Positions 44,171 through 49,754 of a stretch of 49,754 bases of DNA are shown here, in pieces (within the stretch, counting starts at the first letter, position 1; every line of letters begins with the position of its first letter). The notes below the pieces were generated by a model. It saw nothing but the letters and a program-made list of their open reading frames with translations. It was not told the DNA's origin and did no database searches. Both the position numbers and the translations under genes were made by a program. The DNA lies in assembly GCA_027623995.1 (NCBI GenBank), contig JAQBUF010000021.1, positions 1 through 49,754 of the forward strand. Direction: 5' to 3'. This DNA comes from Nitrospirota bacterium. GTDB lineage: Bacteria > Nitrospirota > Nitrospiria > Nitrospirales > UBA8639.

Positions 44171-45037
44171 TTGGCCAAATCCAAAACTAAAACAAAGAAA
44201 AAAGGCCACAAAATGGCCGACATCGCCGATCGGCATGTGTTGTATCAAAAAAGTGTACAAGGCCCGGACAGTGACATCCCATTTTTCGAGCACCATTATG
44301 AGGAGTACACCGGAAAAAAACTTCGAAACTTTCGCGAAGACTTTTGCGGCACAGCTGCCATGGCCTCATATTTCGTTACGCATCACCGAAACAATCGTGC
44401 CCTAGGCGTGGATCTGCATGGGCCTACGCTCGAATGGGGCATCAAGCATAATGTGTCGCGTTTAACACCAAAACAACAAGAACGCCTCACGTTGGTACAT
44501 GGGAATGTGTTGGACCGCCATCCGTGGCGGGCTCAGATGACCGTGGCCATGAACTTTAGTTACATGGTGTTTAAAGATCGGCCGACCTTACTGAAGTATT
44601 TCAAGCAGGCCAGAAAATCGCTCCAACCTGGTGGGCTGTTCATGCTGGATATTTGGGGTGGGAGTGAATGTTTCGTGCCTCAGGAAGAACCACGCGACGT
44701 GGAAAATTCCGATGATGATGGCATTGGCGACTTTACCTTTATCTGGGACCAGGATGTCTTTGATCCTGCCACGCATTTTTACACCACTCGTATTCACTAT
44801 ACCTTTCAAGATGGTAGTGAAATGCGCGATGCGTTTATCTATGACTGGCGGTTATGGACGATGCCTGAAGTTATGGAACTTCTTCGAGAGGCAGGGTTTG
44901 AAGATGTCCACTTTCTGTGGGAAGGGACGAATAAAAGAACTAATGAAGGGACCGGGACCTATCATCGTGCTGAGGTGGGCGAGGCGGATACAGCCTGGAT
45001 CGCCTATATCGTGGGCGTCAATCCTCGCAAGAGGTGA
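44171..45037 (+). CDS. Class I SAM-dependent methyltransferase
   Basis: 288 residues. The fold is seen in LRNFREDFCGTAAMASYFVT, ALGVDLHGPTLEWGIKHN (motif II Asp), LTLVHGNVLD, and MTVAMNFSYMVFKDRP, then LQPGGLFMLDIWGG. The substrate is not evident. Start TTG 44171 behind AGAGGA keeps a Lys-rich N-terminus (AKSKTKTKKKGHKMADIADR); ATG 44213 is the alternative. A small-molecule methyltransferase is most likely. Confidence 0.8.
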   Translation: MAKSKTKTKKKGHKMADIADRHVLYQKSVQGPDSDIPFFEHHYEEYTGKKLRNFREDFCGTAAMASYFVTHHRNNRALGVDLHGPTLEWGIKHNVSRLTPKQQERLTLVHGNVLDRHPWRAQMTVAMNFSYMVFKDRPTLLKYFKQARKSLQPGGLFMLDIWGGSECFVPQEEPRDVENSDDDGIGDFTFIWDQDVFDPATHFYTTRIHYTFQDGSEMRDAFIYDWRLWTMPEVMELLREAGFEDVHFLWEGTNKRTNEGTGTYHRAEVGEADTAWIAYIVGVNPRKR

Positions 45038-45080
45038 GTGGTGAACCCTCCCTTCTAAAAAACTATTGTCAGTGATTGCG

Positions 45081-45510
45081 TATAGGGTACCCCTAAAAAA
45101 ACCATGCGTTTTTTGTAAGAGGAAGGAATCCGCGCGCAAAACCGGAGTGTAAGGGCGAATATAGTCATTTAACTTTTCGTTCATACACTCCATTTTTATA
45201 CGTGCACGTGCCCTGAGCTTTGGACGAGACAAAAAAATCGTAGCTGCGGCATCTCATGCCGCCTCTTCTTTTGCTTTCCCGCCCCATGACAATCTCCGAA
45301 GATGGCACGACCTGCCTCTGCCGAAGCGGCTTCGCGCAGGCAGGTGAGATCGTGCAGCTACAACATAAATGCACCTGAGGAATTCCCCCTTCTGACAAAA
45401 TGGCAACCTTACAGTGTCTTATGTGAAAGTGAAAATACTATACATGAGGCTGTGAGCATGTGGGTGACGCCGCGCTTGCGGAAAAGAATGGATTTTAGGG
45501 GTTCCCTATA
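45081..45510. repeat. Palindromic element, copy B, apparently split by another repeat
   Basis: The ends TATAGGGTACCCCTAAAA (45081-45098) and TTTTAGGGGTTCCCTATA (45493-45510) are inverted repeats with one mismatch. Next to the left end, CATGCGTTTTTTGTAAGAGG then GGAATCCGCGCGCAAAACCG resembles the element after ffh. A REP-like unit (45240-45361) sits inside. The right end contains the last codons of the minus-strand gene at 45495. Confidence 0.65.
45240..45361. repeat. REP-like palindromic element, copy 2
   Basis: Begins GTAGCTGCGGCATCTCATGC and ends GAGATCGTGCAGCTAC; the first half forms GCGGCAT/ATGCCGC. It also has the inner pair CCTGCCTCTGCCGAAGCGGC near CGCGCAGGCAGG. Same outline as copy 1, with a longer middle. 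Confidence 0.78.
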
Positions 45511-46187
45511 AAGTATTGCACTCCGTCTATGTGCACCACAGGCATGACCATGCCTTGTTCGAGCCCATCATGGGAAAAGCCATAGATGATTGATTCCCAG
45601 GGAATCAGCGTGCCGGTAAAGAGGATGCCAACATTAATCGGCTGGCCGTCGCTAATTTGAGTGTTAAGGGCCTGGAGTAAAGATGGTGGGGGAATCGCCA
45701 CCATTTCATTGGGCAGGCCCGTTGGTTTGAAACGGACAATGCCCCAGGTCGTTTGAGTAGGGTTGGGGCCCATCACCACCTTAAATCCCTTATGCCCGTC
45801 GTGAAATTCGTGAATAATGCCAGCCCACACAAAGGCAATCCGCTGCTTGAGGAGTGGATTGCCTTCCCGTACATCATCTCGTTGTCGATTTAAATCAAAA
45901 AGCCTCGCCCCATGTTCTTCCCCTGGCGGATCGTGTAATTGATCCCATTGAGGCGGCTGTTTCTCTAATTCATGTAAAAAAGTTTCTTGCTCTTTGGCGG
46001 TGAGCAATGGCCGAATGGATTGGTCTTTAATCAAGGAGTGAACATAGCCGTTGGGGATATGCTGCAAAGGCTGAATGCCTGATTGGGGTGCAGCGTGACT
46101 GAGCAATGGGCTCCAGATCAGTAAGGAAAAAACCGCTGCGGAAAATATAAACAAGCTATGAAATACTGGCCTGCCTCTTCGAATCAT
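45495..46187 (-). CDS. Unknown secreted protein, 230 residues
   Basis: A clear signal peptide (FIFSAAVFSLLIWSPLLSHA) is followed by a globular domain with PNGYVHSLIKDQSIRPLLTA, IAFVWAGIIHEFHDGHKGFK, VMGPNPTQTTWGIVRFKPTG and GILFTGTLIPWESIIYGFSH. I do not recognise the family. The ribosome site AGGAGG is strong. Its stop lies in the right arm of repeat B, so its C-terminus (YFIGNP) may have been reshaped by the element. Confidence 0.75.
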   Translation of the reverse strand: MIRRGRPVFHSLFIFSAAVFSLLIWSPLLSHAAPQSGIQPLQHIPNGYVHSLIKDQSIRPLLTAKEQETFLHELEKQPPQWDQLHDPPGEEHGARLFDLNRQRDDVREGNPLLKQRIAFVWAGIIHEFHDGHKGFKVVMGPNPTQTTWGIVRFKPTGLPNEMVAIPPPSLLQALNTQISDGQPINVGILFTGTLIPWESIIYGFSHDGLEQGMVMPVVHIDGVQYFIGNP

Positions 46188-46225
46188 TTCTTCTCCTCCT
46201 GACTAACACCGTGATCCATATGTGT

Positions 46226-47326
46226 TCAATGATAATACAACTCCAAGGGGATGCGAACCTGATTCACAAACACATGAAGTTTCTGGAGAGGTACATAGGC
46301 GGTGATGGGATCTTCAGCGCGGCGCCGGGAATTAGGGGTCGTTCTGGCCGTGAGATGCTGTTCCTGGGAGATAAGGTAGACGATGTGATCTCCACCCAGA
46401 TTTTCCACCACATCGATGAAACCCGAAAGCGTAAGGTGAGGTTCACTGGGGATGTCGAGTTTGATATCTTCAGGCCGAATGCCTAGAACGGCTGAATCAG
46501 AGTGGATAGCTGTCTCGATGTGCGCGTGGGTTTCCAATCTCAGAGCGAAATCTCCAGCGTGAAATTCTAAATATTGGCCTTCCAGGTGAACGCTTCCCTC
46601 AATAAGATTCATGGGCGGGTTCCCGATAAAGGCGGCGACAAAGGGATTGATGGGGTGATGGTAAATCTGATCGGGCGTGCCGATTTGCAGAATGTGTCCT
46701 TGGTCCATCACCACTATTTTTTCGCCTAACGTCATCGCTTCGATTTGGTCGTGGGTCACATATACCATGGTGACGCCAAGCCGCTGGTGAAGTTTTTTTA
46801 ACTCGACTCGCATGGAAGCTCGCAGCCGCGCATCCAAGTTCGAGAGAGGTTCGTCAAACAAAAACAATTTGGGTTTGCGCACAATGGCTCGTCCCATGGC
46901 CACACGTTGACGCTGACCACCAGAAAGTTCCTTGGGCTTGCGGTCGAGCAACTCGTGAATTTCTAGGAGTTCCGCAGCATCGCCGATGCGTTTCTCAATG
47001 ACCGCCGTAGATTCCTTCCGCATCTTCAACCCAAAGGCCAAATTTTCTCTCACCGTGAGATGCGGATACAGGGCATATTGCTGAAACACCATGGCAATGT
47101 CGCGATCACGGGGTGGCAAAGAATCCACGACACGATTACCAATGTTGACCGACCCACTCGACTGTGCTTCCAGCCCGGCAATAATACGAAGCAGCGTGGA
47201 CTTGCCACAGCCTGACGGGCCAAGCAGCACGACAAATTCGCCATCGGATGCCTCAAGCGAAATTTCGTTCAAGACCATCGTGTGGCCGAACGATTTACAA
47301 AGCTGAGTAAGTGTAAAACCAGCCAT
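46226..47326 (-). CDS. Sugar ABC transporter ATPase (MalK/UgpC-like)
   Basis: 366 residues. Walker A GPSGCGKST (36-44), Q-loop VFQQYALYPHLTVRENLAFG, signature LSGGQRQRVAMGRAIVR, Walker B LFLFDEPLSNLDARLR and switch His in YVTHDQIEAM. A C-terminal OB domain (about 240-366) with AVLGIRPEDIKL fits the MalK/UgpC class. Its ATG shares one base with the stop of the upstream permease. Substrate likely a sugar such as maltose, trehalose or glycerol-3-phosphate, but not provable here. Confidence 0.95.
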   Translation of the reverse strand: MAGFTLTQLCKSFGHTMVLNEISLEASDGEFVVLLGPSGCGKSTLLRIIAGLEAQSSGSVNIGNRVVDSLPPRDRDIAMVFQQYALYPHLTVRENLAFGLKMRKESTAVIEKRIGDAAELLEIHELLDRKPKELSGGQRQRVAMGRAIVRKPKLFLFDEPLSNLDARLRASMRVELKKLHQRLGVTMVYVTHDQIEAMTLGEKIVVMDQGHILQIGTPDQIYHHPINPFVAAFIGNPPMNLIEGSVHLEGQYLEFHAGDFALRLETHAHIETAIHSDSAVLGIRPEDIKLDIPSEPHLTLSGFIDVVENLGGDHIVYLISQEQHLTARTTPNSRRRAEDPITAYVPLQKLHVFVNQVRIPLELYYH

Positions 47327-48153
47327 TATCCTTTCACCGCTCCTGAAGACAACCCACTAATAATTCCGCGTTGGAATAGGAGAACCAACAAAATTAATGG
47401 CAGAGTTGCGAGTACAGACGCCGCCGCAATTTCCCCCCAAGGCATTGTGAATTCGCCTTGGAACAAGGCAATGCCAACCGGGAGGGTTTGCTTGGCTGGA
47501 TCAGTCAGAATTAACAGCGCAAAGAAAAATTCATTCCACGCATAAATAAATGTCAGAATTGCGGCGGTAAAGATTCCTGGCGCGGCAAGAGGCAACATGA
47601 CCTTATACAACGCCTGCCATGTGGTGCAGCCATCAATCTGCGCAGCTTCTTCCAACTCAACAGGCAGTTCCTTGAAAAACGTCGCGAGAATCCACACGGC
47701 GAGGGGAAGCGTTAGTGTGACGTAAGGAAGCACCAAACCCCAATGGGTATTGAGTCCACCGATGCGTTCGAGGATTTGCCACACCGGCCCGGCAATGACA
47801 ATTTGCGGGAACATGGCCACACAGAGCAGTCCGCCCAGGACCCACACTTTTCCGGCCAAACGAATGCGCGCCAAGGCGTAAGCCGCTGGAGTGGCGATGA
47901 CCAAGGCAATGATTGTGGTGGCACTCGCTACGATCACGCTGTTCCAAATGTAATTGAAGAGTTCATGATCAAAAAGAGCCGAGTAATAAAATTCGAGGCT
48001 CCCGTCAGGCCACCAGGTGGGGGGAATCGCTTCCACTTGGATTTGGGATTTTAAGGAGGTCAGCACAAACCAAATGAAAGGAAGCAAGCTACCGAGGACG
48101 GCGAAGACAATGCCGACGAGTAACATCAAGCGTTCTGGTAATGGCTTGGTCAT
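47326..48153 (-). CDS. Sugar ABC transporter permease (MalG-like)
   Basis: 275 residues, six predicted membrane helices. The EAA loop that contacts the ATPase reads ELEEAAQIDGCTTWQALYKV then MLPLAAPGI. The start of the fold (LPFIWFVLTSLKSQIQVEAI) and GALVIATPAAYALARIRLAG-like region fit MalG. Overlaps the upstream permease gene by 4 bp (ATGA). Confidence 0.94.
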   Translation of the reverse strand: MTKPLPERLMLLVGIVFAVLGSLLPFIWFVLTSLKSQIQVEAIPPTWWPDGSLEFYYSALFDHELFNYIWNSVIVASATTIIALVIATPAAYALARIRLAGKVWVLGGLLCVAMFPQIVIAGPVWQILERIGGLNTHWGLVLPYVTLTLPLAVWILATFFKELPVELEEAAQIDGCTTWQALYKVMLPLAAPGIFTAAILTFIYAWNEFFFALLILTDPAKQTLPVGIALFQGEFTMPWGEIAAASVLATLPLILLVLLFQRGIISGLSSGAVKG

Positions 48154-49046
48154 GCTCGCTCCTGCTCCAGCAGTTTGGAACCAACCGTGCGCACATAAAA
48201 CAAAGAGAGAATCAAAATGGCCACAAAGACGGTCACTGAGATCGACGTCCCATATCCCACACGGCCTTCGGTGAAGAGCGTTTTGTATCCATAAAATTGA
48301 ATCACTTGCGTGGCATCACCCGGTCCACCCTGCGTCATGACAAAGACCAAGTCAAACACACGAAACGCATCGATAGTCCGAAACAAAAGCGCGGTGAGTA
48401 ACGCAGGTTTCAGCAGGGGAAACGTGATGTGCCAAAACCGCTGCCACGCGGTCGCGCCATCAATACGCGCAGCGTCATATACGTCATCGGGAATCACCTG
48501 TAATCCAGCCAACACCAATAGCCCTGCAAAGGAAGAGGTTTTCCAAACATCAGCCAAGACAATCGCACCAAACGCCATCCACGGATCAGCCAGCCAAGGA
48601 ACGTATGCCTCCACCTGATCGCCAAAGAGCATGAGGTTGACGAGGCCATATTGATCGTTCAGCATGAATCGCCACATTTGCGAAGCCACGACAGTTGGAA
48701 TAGCCCAAGGAATCAACACCGCAGCCCGAACCCATCCTCGGCCTTTGAAGTGCTCGTGAATAACCAGCGCGATACCAATCCCCAAAAGAAGTTCAAACGT
48801 GGTAGACAAAATCACAAAACCAAGCGTGACGATGAACGCCTGATGCGCCACCGGATCTTGAAAAAGTTGCGTATAATTGCCCAACCCAATAAACGGTTCC
48901 CCCAAACTTGGCAGCCCCAGATAAATCCGATGCAGACTCAACAAAAACGAATCCATCGCTGGATACAGCGAAAAAATTCCCACCACCGCCAGCGCCGGAA
49001 ACACCATCAACCATCCGGTGGTTTCATCTGAGTGGTGTTTAGTCAT
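48150..49046 (-). CDS. Sugar ABC transporter permease (MalF-like)
   Basis: 298 residues, six membrane helices, beginning GWLMVFPALAVVGIFSLYPA. EAA loop: DVYDAARIDGATAWQRFWHI then TFPLLKPALLTALLF. The periplasmic stretch LGEPFIGLGNYTQLFQDPVA is typical. It lacks the large P2 periplasmic domain of enteric MalF. It follows the binding-protein gene after a repeat-rich spacer of 270 bp. Confidence 0.94.
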   Translation of the reverse strand: MTKHHSDETTGWLMVFPALAVVGIFSLYPAMDSFLLSLHRIYLGLPSLGEPFIGLGNYTQLFQDPVAHQAFIVTLGFVILSTTFELLLGIGIALVIHEHFKGRGWVRAAVLIPWAIPTVVASQMWRFMLNDQYGLVNLMLFGDQVEAYVPWLADPWMAFGAIVLADVWKTSSFAGLLVLAGLQVIPDDVYDAARIDGATAWQRFWHITFPLLKPALLTALLFRTIDAFRVFDLVFVMTQGGPGDATQVIQFYGYKTLFTEGRVGYGTSISVTVFVAILILSLFYVRTVGSKLLEQERA

Positions 49047-49066
49047 AAGAGAAAGGCCAAACCTAG

Positions 49067-49090
49067 ATCCCCGCTTACAACTGCGGGGAT
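49067..49090. repeat. 8-bp stem-loop in the transporter spacer
   Basis: ATCCCCGC (49067-49074) pairs with GCGGGGAT (49083-49090), loop 8 nt. A near-identical unit ATTCCCGC/GCGGGAAT is at 49196-49219. Confidence 0.6.
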
Positions 49091-49163
49091 GACGGTATTG
49101 GGTTGCAAAGGCATATGTACTTTCTTTCCCTGGGAATCATTCGAAGAAATGAAAAAGTAACAT

Positions 49164-49177
49164 GGGTTTCGGAACCC
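49164..49177 (-). terminator. Small hairpin with T-tract after the binding-protein gene
   Basis: GGGTT (49164-49168) and AACCC (49173-49177) with loop TCGG. On the minus strand it is followed by TTACTTTTTC. It could make a partial stop between the binding protein and the permeases. Confidence 0.35.
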
Positions 49178-49195
49178 GTTAACTTCAACCGCGTC

Positions 49196-49219
49196 ATTCC
49201 CGCAGTAGTAAGCGGGAAT
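49196..49219. repeat. 8-bp stem-loop, second copy of the CCCGC unit
   Basis: ATTCCCGC (49196-49203) pairs with GCGGGAAT (49212-49219), loop 8 nt. This GTCATTCCCGC-type hairpin is a common dispersed repeat in bacteria. Confidence 0.6.
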
Positions 49220-49232
49220 CCATCCAGTCCCT

Positions 49233-49286
49233 GTAGCCGCAGCATCTCATGCTGCCCTCCGAGGCCCCATCAGATGGTGCAGCTAC
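49233..49286. repeat. REP-like palindromic element, copy 3
   Basis: Begins GTAGCCGCAGCATCTCATGC and ends CCATCAGATGGTGCAGCTAC. It is the most compact copy: two hairpins, GCAGCAT/ATGCTGC and CCATC/GATGG, between inverted GTAGC ends. It sits between the binding-protein gene and the first permease of a Mal-type operon. Confidence 0.8.
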
Positions 49287-49316
49287 AGCAGATTGCTCGA
49301 AGCATCACCGTGATCA

Positions 49317-49754
49317 TCAGTTCCTACTCGGCACCAATCCCAAAAACCGATTAATCTGTCGATCCGCTTCCTTGGCCTCCTCCACAATATCCGTCTCAGG
49401 AAACGCCAACACCCGACTAAAATACCGCTGCAGGATATGAGACACCATCGGATACACCGGCGTGCGTGGCCGAGGCTGCGCGGTTTGAAAAACCGGAAAC
49501 AAATCTTTGTACTGCGGATTCGCCTGAAGAACCTCAGGATCGGAATACAACGCAATCCGCGAAGGCGCCAACGACGCATGAAGCGCAAAATACTTTTGCA
49601 TCTCAACACTCGTCATAAATTCGATAAACGTCCACGCTTCATCAGGATGTTGCGAATACGCACTAATGCCATACAACCATCCCCCTAAAGCTGACACACT
49701 CTGACCATTTTGAAAATGAGGCAGCACCGTCACGCCAACCTTGCCAACAATCTT
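49317..49754 (-). CDS. Sugar ABC transporter substrate-binding protein (partial)
   Basis: C-terminal 145 residues of a MalE-type periplasmic binding protein; the start lies beyond the window. Visible: VSALGGWLYGISAYSQHPDE, AWTFIEFMTSVEMQKYFAL, RIALYSDPEVLQANPQYKDL and YPMVSHILQRYFSRVLAF, all typical of cluster-1 family solute-binding proteins. It is the first of the SBP-permease-permease-ATPase set on the minus strand. Confidence 0.92.
   Translation of the reverse strand, partial: KIVGKVGVTVLPHFQNGQSVSALGGWLYGISAYSQHPDEAWTFIEFMTSVEMQKYFALHASLAPSRIALYSDPEVLQANPQYKDLFPVFQTAQPRPRTPVYPMVSHILQRYFSRVLAFPETDIVEEAKEADRQINRFLGLVPSRN

Noticed and set aside
1-49754. CRISPR array, rRNA or tRNA genes
   Set aside because: No regular direct repeats with equal spacers, no rRNA-like stretch and no cloverleaf with GTTCGA-type T loop was seen by eye; short RNAs could still be missed without a covariance search.

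Overview
This is a bacterial window, most probably Nitrospirota and plausibly a Nitrospira-like nitrite oxidiser. The main reason is a 20S proteasome cluster (mpa, dop, prcB, prcA, pafA) in an otherwise Gram-negative gene set that includes FtsEX/EnvC, an Slp-type lipoprotein and other lipoproteins. Base composition looks near 50% GC. The phylum call is inference from gene content and was not tested by a search.

Layout. 1-4.6 kb: the tail of an unknown reading frame, a DUF6788-like small protein, uvrB, an unknown gene and an AbrB/PIN toxin-antitoxin pair whose toxin is broken. 4.6-10.1 kb: DUF4321, ffh, then the translation operon rpsP-rimM-trmD-rplS-rnhB-yraN. Two long palindromes sit in this stretch, one before rpsP and one of 181 bp between trmD and rplS. 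10.2-14.3 kb: ftsE-ftsX-envC-ctpA, the peptidoglycan-splitting module of cell division. 14.3-15.2 kb: a minus-strand Lrp-type sensor domain and a helix-hairpin-helix protein. 15.4-17.2 kb: thiS-thiG-thiE (thiamine thiazole synthesis and coupling). 17.3-23.7 kb: the proteasome/pupylation cluster behind a good sigma70-type promoter. It holds ATPase, deamidase, both proteasome subunits and ligase, but I see no Pup or UBact gene. 23.7-25.3 kb: an M23 peptidase and a LOG protein.

25.4-36.1 kb: single genes on both strands, including typA/bipA, an ABC-F ATPase, Slp and LEA-type lipoproteins, a receiver protein, an HDOD protein, DUF1015 and a 59-residue lipoprotein too short for usual gene cut-offs. 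36.1-40.1 kb (minus): a cupin, an unknown gene, a broken STAS gene, a receiver/RsbW-type ATPase fusion and a PAS histidine kinase; the last three look like a phosphorelay joined to a partner-switching module. 40.6-42.3 kb: DUF47-PiT phosphate uptake. 42.4-46.2 kb: DUF5069, DUF3386, a methyltransferase and a secreted protein, separated by repeat-rich spacers. 46.2-49.75 kb (minus): a MalEFGK-type sugar ABC transporter whose binding-protein gene runs off the window.

The strongest non-gene signal is a set of palindromic intergenic repeats. There are at least two families with more than one copy: a REP-like element at 42.9, 45.2 and 49.2 kb, and an inverted-repeat-bounded element at 6.5 and 45.1 kb. 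Two further long palindromes are seen once each. No CRISPR array, rRNA or tRNA was seen.
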